Source of the DNA: Pseudomonas sp. HR96
GTDB taxonomy: Bacteria > Pseudomonadota > Gammaproteobacteria > Pseudomonadales > Pseudomonadaceae
NCBI RefSeq assembly: GCF_034059295.1
Contig: NZ_CP139141.1
Location: 727,001-791,000 of the forward strand
DNA length: 64,000 nt
Direction of reading: 5' to 3'
Shown here: in pieces, positions 28,493-38,008 of the stretch
Layout of the letters: each line of letters begins with the position of its first letter
Position numbering within the stretch: position 1 is the stretch's first letter
Translations under genes and position numbers: made by a program
Notes under the pieces: model-generated
Databases searched by the model: none
What the model was told of the DNA's origin: nothing
What the model saw: only the letters and a program-made list of their open reading frames with translations

Positions 28493-30100
28493 TCAATGGC
28501 GGAAATGGCGCATACCGGTGAACACCATCGCGATGCCGGCTTCGTCCGCTGCCGCGATGACTTCGGCATCACGCATCGAGCCGCCGGGCTGGATCACCGC
28601 GGTGATGCCCACCTTGGCAGCGTTGTCGATACCGTCGCGGAACGGGAAGAAGGCGTCCGAGGCCATGACCGAGCCCTGCACTTGCAAGCCGGCGTGTTCG
28701 GCCTTGATCGCGGCGATGCGCGCCGAGTTGACGCGGCTCATCTGGCCGGCGCCGACGCCGATGGTCTGGCGATTGCGCGCATAGACGATGGCGTTGGACT
28801 TGACGTATTTGGCGACTTTCCAGGCAAAGATCAGGTCGTGAATTTCCTGTTCGCTCGGGGCGCGTTGGGTGACCACTTTCAGGTCGTCGGCGCCGATCAT
28901 GCCGATGTCACGGCTCTGCACCAGCAGGCCGCCGTTGACGCGCTTGTAGTCCCAGGCCGCAGCGCGGTCCCGGGACCACTCGCCGCAGGCCAACAGGCGC
29001 ACGTTGGCCTTGGCGGCAACGATGGCGCGGGCCTCGTCACTGACGCTCGGGGCGATGATCACTTCGACGAATTGGCGCTCGACGATGGCCTTGGCCGTCT
29101 CGGCGTCCAGCTCGCGGTTGAAGGCGATGATGCCGCCGAAGGCCGACTCGGTGTCGGTGGCGTAGGCCAGTTCGTAGGCCTGGCGGATGCCGCCCTCGGC
29201 GTCCGGGCTGACGGCCACGCCGCACGGGTTGGCATGCTTGACGATGACGCAGGCCGGCTTGACGAAGCTCTTCACGCATTCCAGCGCGGCGTCGGTGTCG
29301 GCCACGTTGTTGTATGACAGCTCCTTGCCCTGCAGCTGCACGGCGGTGGCGATACCCACTTCAGCGGGCTTGGCTTCCACGTAGAACGCTGCCTTCTGGT
29401 GCGGGTTCTCGCCGTAGCGCATTTCCTGGGCCTTGATGAACTGGCTGTTGAAGGTGCGTGGGAATTCGCCGCGCGCTTCGGTGCTCAGGGTCTCGGCAGT
29501 CTGGTCCAGGGTGCCGAAGTAGTTGGCGATCATGCCGTCGTAGGCGCTGGTGTGCTCGAACGCCTTGAGCATCAGGTCAAAGCGCTGGGCGTAGGTCAGG
29601 CCGCCGCTCTTGAGGCCTGCAAGAACGCTCGCGTAGTCGCTGGCATTGACCACGATGGCCACATCCTTGTGGTTCTTGGCCGCCGAGCGGACCATGGTCG
29701 GGCCGCCGATATCGATGTTCTCGACGGCGGTGGCCAGGTCGCAGCCGGGCTTGGCCACGGTGGCTTCGAACGGGTAGAGATTGACCGCCACCAGGTCGAT
29801 CGGCTTGATGCCGTGTTCGTTCATGATGGCGTCGTCGGTGCCGCGACGACCGAGGATGCCGCCGTGGATCTTCGGATGCAGGGTCTTGACCCGGCCGTCC
29901 ATCATTTCCGCGAAGCCGGTGTAGTCCGCCACTTCAACCGCAGCGATCGAGTTGTCGCGCAGCAGCTTGAAAGTGCCGCCGGTGGAGAGGATCTCGACGC
30001 CGAGGGCCTCCAGTTCACGGGCGAATTCAACGATCCCGGTCTTGTCGGATACGCTGATGAGGGCGCGGCGGATCGGCAGGCGGGTGGTCTGATCGGTCAT
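28493..30100 (-). CDS. purH: Bifunctional AICAR formyltransferase/IMP cyclohydrolase PurH
   Basis: PurH catalyses the last two steps of purine synthesis. The start [22 protein letters not shown] at 30100 gives 535 residues, as I recall for P. aeruginosa PurH; an in-frame ATG four codons upstream is less likely. The N-terminal cyclohydrolase domain has [24 protein letters not shown] and [17 protein letters not shown]. The C-terminal formyltransferase has KHANPCGVA near residue 270, VNGGLLVQ and [15 protein letters not shown], and ends PGGSMRD...GMRHFRH. It is 65 bases from the fis terminator side. The 206 bases between it and purD show no gene. Confidence 0.98.
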   Translation of the reverse strand: MTDQTTRLPIRRALISVSDKTGIVEFARELEALGVEILSTGGTFKLLRDNSIAAVEVADYTGFAEMMDGRVKTLHPKIHGGILGRRGTDDAIMNEHGIKPIDLVAVNLYPFEATVAKPGCDLATAVENIDIGGPTMVRSAAKNHKDVAIVVNASDYASVLAGLKSGGLTYAQRFDLMLKAFEHTSAYDGMIANYFGTLDQTAETLSTEARGEFPRTFNSQFIKAQEMRYGENPHQKAAFYVEAKPAEVGIATAVQLQGKELSYNNVADTDAALECVKSFVKPACVIVKHANPCGVAVSPDAEGGIRQAYELAYATDTESAFGGIIAFNRELDAETAKAIVERQFVEVIIAPSVSDEARAIVAAKANVRLLACGEWSRDRAAAWDYKRVNGGLLVQSRDIGMIGADDLKVVTQRAPSEQEIHDLIFAWKVAKYVKSNAIVYARNRQTIGVGAGQMSRVNSARIAAIKAEHAGLQVQGSVMASDAFFPFRDGIDNAAKVGITAVIQPGGSMRDAEVIAAADEAGIAMVFTGMRHFRH

Positions 30101-30130
30101 CTCGATTTCCATCTAGAGCAGAAAAATCAA

Positions 30131-30160
30131 CAAAAAAGGCGAACCCTGGGGTCGCCTTTT
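30131..30160. terminator. Bidirectional intrinsic terminator between fis and purH
   Basis: The hairpin at 30138-30156 has arms GGCGA and TCGCC plus an inner CC/GG after one mismatch. On the minus strand it is followed by TTTTTTG (from AAAAAA at 30132-30137), which suits termination of the dusB-fis transcript. The plus strand is followed by TTTT. Confidence 0.75.
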
Positions 30161-30177
30161 CTGGTGTGGATTGGGGC

Positions 30178-30498
30178 TTACAGCAGATCGTACTGCTTGA
30201 GCTTCTTGCGCAGCGTACCGCGGTTCAAGCCCAGCATTTCGCTGGCCTTGGTCTGGTTGCCCTTGACGTAGTTCATCACGCTTTCGAGCAGCGGCGCCTC
30301 GACTTCCGAGAGCACCAGGTTGTAGACGTCCGTGACGGCCGCGCCTTCAAGGTGCGCGAAATAGTTGTGCAGCGCCTTCTCCACACTGCCGCGCAGGGTC
30401 TGACCCTCTTCGCTCGGCGTGTTCAGGTGCTGTTTCAGGTTGACGTTGTCGCTCACGGGCGTTGTTCCACTCACTAAAGTCTCAGTCATCATCGTCAT
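30178..30498 (-). CDS. fis: DNA-binding protein Fis
   Basis: Fis nucleoid protein that bends DNA and activates rRNA and other growth-phase promoters. It has 106 residues. The N-terminal part, [22 protein letters not shown], is the Pseudomonas form. The C-terminal helix-turn-helix, [27 protein letters not shown], is nearly invariant in gamma-proteobacteria. The start overlaps the dusB stop by 4 bases, reproducing the conserved dusB-fis operon, and a terminator follows. Confidence 0.98.
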   Translation of the reverse strand: MTMMTETLVSGTTPVSDNVNLKQHLNTPSEEGQTLRGSVEKALHNYFAHLEGAAVTDVYNLVLSEVEAPLLESVMNYVKGNQTKASEMLGLNRGTLRKKLKQYDLL

Positions 30499-31508
30499 GC
30501 GGCCACACCCTCTGCGTCCCTTGTCACCAGGCTCTCATGGCGTTCGCTGAAAAACTGGCGAACGTTGGCGCATTGCTCTTGTGTCTCTGCCAAACGATTG
30601 AAGTGGCTGCGGAACTCCTTGGCCCCAGGCAGCGTGGCCAGGTACCAGCCGACATGCTTGCGGGCAATACGAACGCCCATCACCTCGCCATAAAAGGCGT
30701 GCAATGCGCCAAGATGCTCCAGCAGGATGTCTTCCACTTCAGTCAGCTGCGGCGCGGGCAGCAACTGCCCGGTTTGCAGGTAATGCTGGATCTCGCGAAA
30801 GATCCATGGCCGCCCTTGGGCGGCCCGGCCAATCAACAAACCGTCCACGCCCGTGGCATCCAGCACGGTCCGGGCCTTTTGCGGTGAGTCGATGTCGCCG
30901 TTGGCGAACACCGGTATCGACACCGCCTGCTTGATCGCGGCAATGGTGTCGTACTCGGCTTCGCCGGTGTACAGGTCCGCGCGTGTCCGGCCGTGCACTG
31001 CCAGGGCAGTGATGCCGGCTTGCTCGGCAATCTTTGCAACGGTGATGCCATTCTTGTTGCTGCGGTCCCAACCGGTGCGAATTTTCAAGGTCACCGGCAC
31101 ATCCACCGCCGCTACGACGGCGTGGAGAATCTCTTCGACCAGCGCTTCATCCTTCAGCAGGGCGGAGCCGGCGGCCTTGTTGCAGACTTTCTTGGCCGGG
31201 CAACCCATGTTGATGTCGATGATCTGCGCGCCCATCTCGACGTTGGCCCGTGCCGCCGCCGCCAGCATCTGCGCATCGCCCCCGGCGATCTGCACCGAGC
31301 GTGGCTCGGGATCGCCTTCGTGGAGCATGCGCAGACGCGACTTGCGGGTGTTCCACAGGCTCATGTCACTGCTGACCATTTCCGACACCACCAGCCCGGC
31401 GCCGAGCCGTTTGCACAGTTGACGGAAAGGTTGGTCGGTGACGCCCGCCATCGGGGCGAGAATCAGCGAGTTCTGCAGTGTATATGGGCCGATGCGTACC
31501 GCCGACAT
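30495..31508 (-). CDS. dusB: tRNA-dihydrouridine synthase DusB
   Basis: FMN-dependent enzyme that reduces uridine in the D-loop of tRNA. The start [25 protein letters not shown] at 31508 gives 337 residues and has an AGGGA ribosome-binding site; the open frame reaches 18 codons further up. Features: VSEMVSSD near residue 42, [22 protein letters not shown] near 95 with the catalytic Cys, LKIRTGWD near 139, [11 protein letters not shown] near 168 and [11 protein letters not shown] near 196. Partner of fis in a two-gene operon. Confidence 0.97.
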   Translation of the reverse strand: MSAVRIGPYTLQNSLILAPMAGVTDQPFRQLCKRLGAGLVVSEMVSSDMSLWNTRKSRLRMLHEGDPEPRSVQIAGGDAQMLAAAARANVEMGAQIIDINMGCPAKKVCNKAAGSALLKDEALVEEILHAVVAAVDVPVTLKIRTGWDRSNKNGITVAKIAEQAGITALAVHGRTRADLYTGEAEYDTIAAIKQAVSIPVFANGDIDSPQKARTVLDATGVDGLLIGRAAQGRPWIFREIQHYLQTGQLLPAPQLTEVEDILLEHLGALHAFYGEVMGVRIARKHVGWYLATLPGAKEFRSHFNRLAETQEQCANVRQFFSERHESLVTRDAEGVAA

Positions 31509-31560
31509 AGGAGTTCCCTGTTGTGGGGGGCCGATCTTGGGAGTTCGAAAAAGGGATCGC

Positions 31561-31588
31561 ATAATACCCGCTCTCGATGACCGGATAA
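31561..31588 (-). promoter_or_regulatory. Candidate promoter of dusB-fis
   Basis: On the minus strand, TTATCC (complement of 31583-31588) and TATTAT (complement of 31561-31566) lie 16 bases apart, about 50 bases before the dusB start. The -10 match is good, the -35 fair. Confidence 0.45.
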
Positions 31589-31675
31589 AGATCGATTTGG
31601 ATAAAATCTGAACAGTTATTGGCTTATAACCAGTCGGGCAACTGTGTGCCCGATGGATCCGCTGCGCCGGGTTGG

Positions 31676-32770
31676 CTAATCCGGCGAACGGAAGCTGAGG
31701 CTGTAATTCACAGCCTTGGGGCCGGGGTCGAGGATATCCAGGGCAATGTGGATGGGCGTCTGCGGGGGCATTTCCGCCTGGCCGGTCAGGTCGCCGCCCA
31801 GGTATTCACCCGGTTTGAAGCGACGACTGGCGATCAGCGCGCCGTTGATGTCGGCGAAACGCAGTTCCAGCAGCGGGAACGGCTGGGCGAAGGTCGCACG
31901 GTTGTAGATGATTGCGTCCACCACCAGCGCGCCGCTGAAGTCCGGATGGCTGCGCACTACCAGATTGCTGCTCTTGATCAGTGCGATATCCACCTTGGAC
32001 GGCACCTTGCAGCCTAATTGCGGGCACAGCTGCTCGAACCAGGGGCGGTATTCGTCCTGGCGGGCCAGCTGGTCGAAGTGGTAGCCGATGTACTGGCCGG
32101 CCAGGCCCAGCACCGCCACCAATGATAGAGCAGCCCACAGCAGGCGCTTGCTCCAGCCGCTTTTGGGTTTTTCCCAAACGTACTGCGGCGGGTCCTCGAG
32201 CAGATCGTCGAGCATCGGGTCGTGGCGCAGCGAGGGTTCGCTGCGCTGGGGCTGGGGTTTGTCGCTGATTCGCGGGGCGCTTGGCGGCGGCTCGTGCTCG
32301 ACCACCGAAGCCAGCGGTGGGTCGATGTCGTGGGCCAGCTCGGGCTCGGCGCCATGGCCATGGCCATCGTCATCCGGCGCGGTGTAGAACGCGTCAGGCC
32401 ACAGGGCATCGTCCTGCGGATCTTCACGGCTGGCACTGAGGTCGTCGTTGCGTGGCGAATGCTGGCGCTCGAGGTTGCCCAGGTCGACGTCGCTGCTGCT
32501 GCGCCATTGCCGGGGGCTGCCGCTGGGGTCGGCCGCAGGCTCGGCAGCGGGGGCGGGCATTGGCGTGGGCGCCAACACCGCTTCGACCGGCATGGCCGCC
32601 AGCGGCGGGTTCTGCCGCGCGGCACTCTGTTCGAGCAGCTGGCGGGCGGCGTTGAACACCTGCAGGCACGAGCCGCAACGCACGGCCCCGCGCGCCACGC
32701 TCAACTGATTGTGGCTGACCCGGAAGCTGGTCTGGCAATGAGGGCACTGGGTGACGAAGCTGTCGGTCAT
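31676..32770 (-). CDS. DUF3426 zinc-ribbon membrane protein
   Basis: A 364-residue protein of unknown function. An N-terminal MJ0042-type zinc ribbon (CPHCQTSF at 9-16, then CGSCLQVF at 32-39) leads into a long, acidic, low-complexity linker (about 60-205). One membrane helix follows (LLWAALSLVAVLGLAGQYIGY, about 210-230), then a C-terminal DUF3426 domain of about 120 residues that would be periplasmic. It lies between prmA and dusB, its usual place in Pseudomonas, 25 bases after prmA, so the two are probably co-transcribed. Confidence 0.9.
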   Translation of the reverse strand: MTDSFVTQCPHCQTSFRVSHNQLSVARGAVRCGSCLQVFNAARQLLEQSAARQNPPLAAMPVEAVLAPTPMPAPAAEPAADPSGSPRQWRSSSDVDLGNLERQHSPRNDDLSASREDPQDDALWPDAFYTAPDDDGHGHGAEPELAHDIDPPLASVVEHEPPPSAPRISDKPQPQRSEPSLRHDPMLDDLLEDPPQYVWEKPKSGWSKRLLWAALSLVAVLGLAGQYIGYHFDQLARQDEYRPWFEQLCPQLGCKVPSKVDIALIKSSNLVVRSHPDFSGALVVDAIIYNRATFAQPFPLLELRFADINGALIASRRFKPGEYLGGDLTGQAEMPPQTPIHIALDILDPGPKAVNYSLSFRSPD

Positions 32771-32795
32771 GCGCGGGTCCGGATTATGCAGACGG

Positions 32796-33689
32796 CTATT
32801 CTAGGCGCTCTTGGCGACGACGACCACTGATGCGCACCCAGCCTTCGCGGTTGGCGATGGGGTCCAGTTCGAAGTCGGCGGCGTAGGCGGCGGCGACTTC
32901 CTCGCCCTGCTCGGCAAGGATGCCGGACAACGCCAGCAGGCCGCCCGGACGCACCAGGCCGCTGAGCTGCGGCGCCAGGCTGACCAGCGGGCCGGCGAGG
33001 ATGTTGGCCACCAGCACGTCGGCCTGCATGGCCGGCAGGTGTTCTGGCAGGTACAGCGCCAGGCGCTCGTCGGCGATGCCGTTGCGCCCGGCGTTGTCGC
33101 GTGATGCTTCCAGGGCCTGCACGTCGATGTCGGTACCGACTGCCGTACGGGCGCCCAGCAGCAGGGCGGCGATGGCCAGAATCCCCGAGCCGCAGCCAAA
33201 GTCGAGCACCTGGCTGTCCTGCAGGGCCTGGCCGTCCAGCCACTCCAGGCACAGGGCGGTGGTCGGGTGGGTGCCGGTGCCAAAGGCCAGGCCCGGGTCC
33301 AGCAGCAGGTTCACGGCGCCGGGTTCAGGTGCGGCATGCCAGCTGGGCACGATCCACAGGCGTTGGCCGAAGCGCATGGGGTGAAAGTTGTCCATCCAGC
33401 TGCGTTCCCAGTCCTGATCCTCGATGACTTCGGCCTGGTGTTCCGGCAGTGGCGCGTCAGTGAGCAGCTGCAGGTGGGCGAACACGCTGTCGGCCTGGGT
33501 GTCGGCTTCGAACAGGGCCAGCAGATGGGTGTGCGACCACAGCGGCGTGGTGTTGAGGTCCGGCTCGAAGATCGGTTGATCCTCGGCGTCCATGAAGGTC
33601 ACCGATACCGCGCCGACTTCCAGCAGCGCGTCTTCGTAGGTTTCAGCCTGTTCGGGGCTGATGGCGAGACGAACTTGAAGCCAGGGCAT
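32796..33689 (-). CDS. prmA: Ribosomal protein L11 methyltransferase PrmA
   Basis: Trimethylates ribosomal protein L11 using S-adenosylmethionine. The start [20 protein letters not shown] at 33689 gives 297 residues, the family size; the upstream extension is not PrmA-like. The N-terminal substrate domain is followed by [20 protein letters not shown] near residue 135, the methyl-donor motif [20 protein letters not shown] near 160, and the NPPY-like loop as [14 protein letters not shown] near 225. It precedes the DUF3426 gene; the accBC terminator lies upstream. Confidence 0.96.
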   Translation of the reverse strand: MPWLQVRLAISPEQAETYEDALLEVGAVSVTFMDAEDQPIFEPDLNTTPLWSHTHLLALFEADTQADSVFAHLQLLTDAPLPEHQAEVIEDQDWERSWMDNFHPMRFGQRLWIVPSWHAAPEPGAVNLLLDPGLAFGTGTHPTTALCLEWLDGQALQDSQVLDFGCGSGILAIAALLLGARTAVGTDIDVQALEASRDNAGRNGIADERLALYLPEHLPAMQADVLVANILAGPLVSLAPQLSGLVRPGGLLALSGILAEQGEEVAAAYAADFELDPIANREGWVRISGRRRQERLE

Positions 33690-33800
33690 GGCGGGTACCT
33701 TCGAAGAAATCGGAAAGCGCGGGAGTTTACGTGAAGCGTGGGGGTTTGGCGATGCGCACGCCCTGTTGGCAATCTGGACGGGCAGCCGAACCCCAGGCAC

Positions 33801-33827
33801 AAAAAAACCGGCCGGGGCCGGTTTTTT
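33801..33827. terminator. Intrinsic terminator after accC
   Basis: CCGGCC (33808-33813) and GGCCGG (33816-33821) form a strong hairpin flanked by A7 on one side and T6 on the other, so it can terminate in both directions. It ends the accB-accC transcript 14 bases after the accC stop. Confidence 0.85.
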
Positions 33828-33841
33828 CGATGCGTCGCGAC

Positions 33842-35188
33842 TTACTTCTCGCTGGCCAGCTTGTGCTCCAGGTAGTGGATGTTCACACCACCCTTGCAGA
33901 AGCCCTCATCGCGAACCAGGTCGCGGTGCAGCGGGATGTTGGTCTTGATGCCGTCGACCACGATCTCGTCCAGGGCATTGCGCATACGGGCCATGGCCTC
34001 GTCGCGGTCCTTGCCGTAGGTGATCAGCTTGCCGATCAGCGAGTCGTAGTTCGGCGGTACCGCATAGCCGCTGTACAGGTGCGAGTCAACGCGCACGCCG
34101 TTGCCGCCCGGGGCGTGGAAGTGCTTCACCGTGCCTGGGCTCGGGATGAAGCTGCGCGGGTCCTCGGCGTTGATCCGGCACTCCAGCGAGTGACCACGAA
34201 TGACCACGTCTTCCTGGGTGTACGACAGCTTGTTGCCAGCGGCGATGCTGAGCATCTCCTTGACGATGTCGATACCGGTGACCATTTCCGACACCGGGTG
34301 CTCGACCTGGACGCGGGTGTTCATTTCGATGAAATAGAACCGACCGTTTTCGTACAGGAACTCGAAGGTGCCAGCGCCGCGATAGCCGATCTCGATGCAC
34401 GCCTTGACGCAGCGGGCGAAGACTTCCTGGCGAGCGGTCTCGTCGATGCCGGGGGCCGGCGCTTCTTCGAGCACCTTCTGGTGGCGGCGCTGCAGCGAGC
34501 AGTCGCGGTCACCCAGGTGGATGGCGTGGCCCTGGCCGTCGGAGAGCACCTGCACTTCCACGTGGCGTGGGTTGGTGAGGAACTTCTCCAGGTAGACCAT
34601 CGGGTTGCCGAACGCCGCGCCGGCTTCGGTACGGGTCAGCTTGGCCGAGGCGATCAGGTCTTCTTCCTTGTGCACCACGCGCATGCCGCGACCACCGCCG
34701 CCGCCAGCGGCCTTGATGATCACCGGGTAGCCGACTTCACGGCCGATGCGCAAGGCAGTTTCTTCGTCTTCGGGCAGCGGGCCGTCGGAGCCGGGTACGG
34801 TCGGTACGCCAGCAGCGATCATGGCGTGCTTGGCCGAAACCTTGTCGCCCATCAGGCGAATGGTGTCGGCTTTCGGGCCGATGAAGGCGAAGCCGGATTT
34901 TTCCACCTGCTCGGCGAAGTCGGCGTTCTCAGCCAAAAAGCCGTAGCCTGGGTGAATGGCGGTGGCGCCGGTCACTTCAGCGGCGGCGATGATCGCCGGG
35001 ATGTGCAGGTAGGACAGGTTGGCAGGGGCCGGGCCGATGCAGACCGACTCGTCGGCCAGGCCCAGGTGCATCAGTTCCTTGTCCGCCTTGGAGTAGACGG
35101 CCACGGTCTTGATGCCCAGTTCCTTGCAAGCGCGCAAGATGCGCAGGGCGATCTCGCCGCGGTTGGCAATCAGGACTTTTTCCAACAT
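33842..35188 (-). CDS. accC: Acetyl-CoA carboxylase biotin carboxylase subunit AccC
   Basis: Biotin carboxylase that carboxylates biotin on AccB with ATP and bicarbonate, the first step of fatty-acid synthesis. The start [21 protein letters not shown] at 35188 gives 448 residues. ATP-grasp features are [18 protein letters not shown] near residue 155, the catalytic [14 protein letters not shown] near 287 and ECRINAEDP near 331. It lies 17 bases after accB in the usual accBC operon, with a strong terminator after it. Confidence 0.98.
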   Translation of the reverse strand: MLEKVLIANRGEIALRILRACKELGIKTVAVYSKADKELMHLGLADESVCIGPAPANLSYLHIPAIIAAAEVTGATAIHPGYGFLAENADFAEQVEKSGFAFIGPKADTIRLMGDKVSAKHAMIAAGVPTVPGSDGPLPEDEETALRIGREVGYPVIIKAAGGGGGRGMRVVHKEEDLIASAKLTRTEAGAAFGNPMVYLEKFLTNPRHVEVQVLSDGQGHAIHLGDRDCSLQRRHQKVLEEAPAPGIDETARQEVFARCVKACIEIGYRGAGTFEFLYENGRFYFIEMNTRVQVEHPVSEMVTGIDIVKEMLSIAAGNKLSYTQEDVVIRGHSLECRINAEDPRSFIPSPGTVKHFHAPGGNGVRVDSHLYSGYAVPPNYDSLIGKLITYGKDRDEAMARMRNALDEIVVDGIKTNIPLHRDLVRDEGFCKGGVNIHYLEHKLASEK

Positions 35189-35205
35189 CGCAGGCTCTCC
35201 GCTGG

Positions 35206-35658
35206 TCAAACGATGGTGAACAGCGGCTGGTCGTACTCAACCGGCTGACCGTCTTCTACCAGGATCGATTCAATCACACCGCTGGTTTCAGCTTCGATGT
35301 GGTTCATCATTTTCATCGCTTCGACGATGCACAGGGTGTCGCCTTTCTTCACGGTCTGGCCGACTTCAACGAAGGCCGGCGAGGCAGGGGAAGACTTGCG
35401 ATAGAAGGTGCCGACCATCGGCGAGCGGGCCACAGTGCCGTTGAGCTTCGGCGCGGCTGGAGCTTCGGCGGCAGCGGCAGGGGCTGCGGCTGGAGCGGCG
35501 ACCGGTGCAGCAACCGGTGCTGGCGCGTAGTACTGCTGGGCAGGGGTCTTGCTGTGGCGGCTGATCCGTACAGATTCTTCGCCTTCACGGATTTCCAGTT
35601 CGTCGATGCCGGACTCTTCCAGCAGCTCGATCAGTTTCTTGACTTTACGAATATCCAT
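35206..35658 (-). CDS. accB: Biotin carboxyl carrier protein AccB
   Basis: Carrier of the biotin group for acetyl-CoA carboxylase, 150 residues. It starts [23 protein letters not shown] at 35658, with GGGAG about 10 bases upstream; a TTG one codon earlier is less likely. An Ala/Pro-rich linker (about 45-72) is followed by the biotinyl domain with the thumb region and the modified Lys in [10 protein letters not shown]. First gene of accBC. aroQ, which in P. aeruginosa precedes accB, is not present. Confidence 0.98.
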   Translation of the reverse strand: MDIRKVKKLIELLEESGIDELEIREGEESVRISRHSKTPAQQYYAPAPVAAPVAAPAAAPAAAAEAPAAPKLNGTVARSPMVGTFYRKSSPASPAFVEVGQTVKKGDTLCIVEAMKMMNHIEAETSGVIESILVEDGQPVEYDQPLFTIV

Positions 35659-36098
35659 CAATCATCAACTCCCAAGGGTCGGTCAGGGGCGTTTAAGCAA
35701 GTTCATGCCTTGCCAGCGTGCCTGGCGGGCCAGCGGCCTGTAACCAGGCGCTGGCGCTGCGGCTGCGAATCACTTCAGCCGGCATGGGCCGGGCCGAAGT
35801 GACGGCGGAAATTTTTGCGTGGTGCCTGTGGTAAAACGGCACTTCGCTGAGTGGGATGCTCAACGGCGCTCGTGCGTCACGTTCTGCATGGCATCGATTG
35901 GGAAAATCGATTGGAGGATCGCCATTTTTAACTTTCCTCTTCGGCGTAGGGTTCGGCAGAGCGGGGCGACTATGCCGCAAACTGCCCTCGACTGTCCAGT
36001 TGCCTGCAATAGCCAGCACGATGAGCGATAATCGCGAGAAATTTGTGACTGGGCGCACGATGTCGGTCACTGCAAGGATTTTTACAGGCCTTTCTCGG
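35659..36098. other. 440-base stretch without a gene between accB and dsbD
   Basis: No convincing coding sequence was found; the 125-codon open frame on the minus strand at 35693-36070 lacks family resemblance and a ribosome-binding site. It should hold the accB promoter and leader, although no clear -35/-10 pair stands out. A pair of inverted ATCGATT/AATCGAT segments lies at 35893-35911. This is where aroQ lies in P. aeruginosa; no aroQ remnant was recognised. Confidence 0.6.
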
Positions 36099-37871
36099 TT
36101 ATAGACCCTGTTGGCGATTCGCGCTGGCGATCCGCTGCGCGAAATCAGCGGCGTTTATCTCGCCAATTACCCTGGAGCCCTCTACTTCGCTGCCGTTGCC
36201 GGCAAACAGCATCAACGCCGGCGGCCCGAAAAGCCGGTAGCGATCGAGGAGGGCGCGTTGCTCGGCATTGCTGTCAGTGAGGTCGAGCCGGACAAGCCGG
36301 TACCCGTTGAGCAGGCTCTGCACTTGCGGATCGGTGAGCACCTGATGCTCGATCACCTTGCAGCTGATGCACCAGTCGGCGTACCAGTCGAGCAGCAGCG
36401 GTTGGTTGGCCGCCTTGGCGTCGGCGAAGGCCGCCTGCAATTGGGCGTCGCTGGTCACGGTCTGCCAGGCCCCGGCCTGTCCGGCGCTGGCCGAGGCCGA
36501 GGCTGTCTGTGCACCGGTCAACGGCTGGAATGGATCGCTGTGGCCGCTCCAGGCGCCGTACCAGCAGGCCAGCCCGTAGAACACCGCCAACAGTCCAAGC
36601 ACCTGGCCGAGCCGCTGAGCGGTGGTTTTCGGGGCGAACTCCAGCGCTCCGAGAAACACCCCGACGCCGACCGTCAGCAGGCCCAGCATCAGCAAGGTCA
36701 CCGGACCCGGCAGCACGCGGCTGAGCAGGCCGACCGCCAGGGCCAGCAGCAGCACGCCGATGGCGTTTTTCACCGTGACCAGCCATGGCCCGCTGCGGGG
36801 CAGCACGGCGGCGCCGCCGGTGGCGACCAGCAACAGCGGCGCGCCCATGCCCAGGCCCAGCGCCAGCAACTTCAAGGCGCCGCCCCAGGCATCACCACTG
36901 GCGCTGATATAGAGGAGGGCACCAGCCAGGGGCGCTGACACGCACGGCGACACCAGCAGGCTGGAGACCACCCCCAGCACGGCGGCGCCCCACAGCGAGC
37001 CGCCCTTGGCGTTGCCGGCCAGGCGATCGAGGCGGCTGCTCAAGGCCTGCGGCAGCTTGAGTTCGAACAGGCCGAACATGGCCAGGGCGAACACCACGAA
37101 GAACAGCGCGAAGGGCACCAGCACCGCTGGTGATTGCAGGCGTGCCTGCAGGTTCATCTGCGCGCCGAACAGTCCCATGAGGGCGCCCAGCGCCGCGAAG
37201 CACAGGGCCATCGGCAGCACGTAGGCCAGTGAAAGACTCAAGCCGCGCCAGCCGCCGACCGAGCCGCGCAACACCACCCCGGAGAGGATCGGCAGCATCG
37301 GCAGCACGCAAGGGGTGAATGTCAGCCCGATACCGGCGAGGAAGAACAGCGCCAGGTCGCGCCAGCCCGTGGCGGCGGGGGTGTTGCCGGGCGGCGCGGC
37401 GGCGCCACTGCCCGCGATGTCCAGGCGCAAGGTTTCCGGGGGGTAGCACAGGCCCTTGTCGGCGCAGCCCTGGTAGGTCACCGCCAGGGTGAAAGGCCGC
37501 GAATCGCCCGGCGGGCGCGGCAGGTCGACGTCAAGGATGCCGTGGTACACCTCGACGTCGCCGAAGTACTCGTCCTGCTTCTTCTCGCCGGCCGGCAGCT
37601 GCGCCGTGCCCAGTTGGATATCCGCAGGCTGGGCATGGAACTGGAAGCGGTGGCGGTACAGGTAATAGCCTTCGGCGGCGACGAAACGCAAACGCACATG
37701 CTGCGCAGTGCTCTCGACCACGCTCAGCTGGAAGGCTTCGTGCACGGGGAGGAAGTCGCTGCTGTTATTGAGTGCGCCGCCAAGGGTGGCGTTGGGCCGG
37801 CTGTCGAGCAGGCTGGCGGCACCCACTGGCAGGGCCAGCAGCAATAACAGAAGACAGAGCAGGCGGCGCAT
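36099..37871 (-). CDS. dsbD: Thiol:disulfide interchange protein DsbD
   Basis: Inner-membrane reductase that carries electrons from thioredoxin to periplasmic DsbC/DsbG and cytochrome c maturation. It has 590 residues. A signal peptide (LLCLLLLLLALPVGAA) leads into the periplasmic DsbD-alpha domain with the Cys pair in CADKGLCYP near 135. The eight-helix membrane domain has FTPCVLPMLPILSG near 183 and VSPCVSAPLAGALLY near 305. The C-terminal thioredoxin-like domain has WCISCK near 508. It stands 137 bases after the GGDEF gene on the same strand. All three functional Cys pairs are present. Confidence 0.97.
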   Translation of the reverse strand: MRRLLCLLLLLLALPVGAASLLDSRPNATLGGALNNSSDFLPVHEAFQLSVVESTAQHVRLRFVAAEGYYLYRHRFQFHAQPADIQLGTAQLPAGEKKQDEYFGDVEVYHGILDVDLPRPPGDSRPFTLAVTYQGCADKGLCYPPETLRLDIAGSGAAAPPGNTPAATGWRDLALFFLAGIGLTFTPCVLPMLPILSGVVLRGSVGGWRGLSLSLAYVLPMALCFAALGALMGLFGAQMNLQARLQSPAVLVPFALFFVVFALAMFGLFELKLPQALSSRLDRLAGNAKGGSLWGAAVLGVVSSLLVSPCVSAPLAGALLYISASGDAWGGALKLLALGLGMGAPLLLVATGGAAVLPRSGPWLVTVKNAIGVLLLALAVGLLSRVLPGPVTLLMLGLLTVGVGVFLGALEFAPKTTAQRLGQVLGLLAVFYGLACWYGAWSGHSDPFQPLTGAQTASASASAGQAGAWQTVTSDAQLQAAFADAKAANQPLLLDWYADWCISCKVIEHQVLTDPQVQSLLNGYRLVRLDLTDSNAEQRALLDRYRLFGPPALMLFAGNGSEVEGSRVIGEINAADFAQRIASANRQQGL

Positions 37872-38008
37872 AAGGATCTCGCGGGCGTATGAAGCCTCGC
37901 ATCATAGCCCAGCGGGTCCCGAGGGCGCAGGGGGGTGGGCGTTACCTTTCATTTCGGTGGCGCGGCAAGGACAGCCCGAGGGCGTTGCCTGCTCGCGCAT
38001 CCTTGCGC

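Noticed and set aside
35693..36070. Minus-strand open frame of 125 codons upstream of accB
   Set aside because: No family resemblance, no good ribosome-binding site and biased composition. It was also checked as a possible aroQ remnant and does not match.
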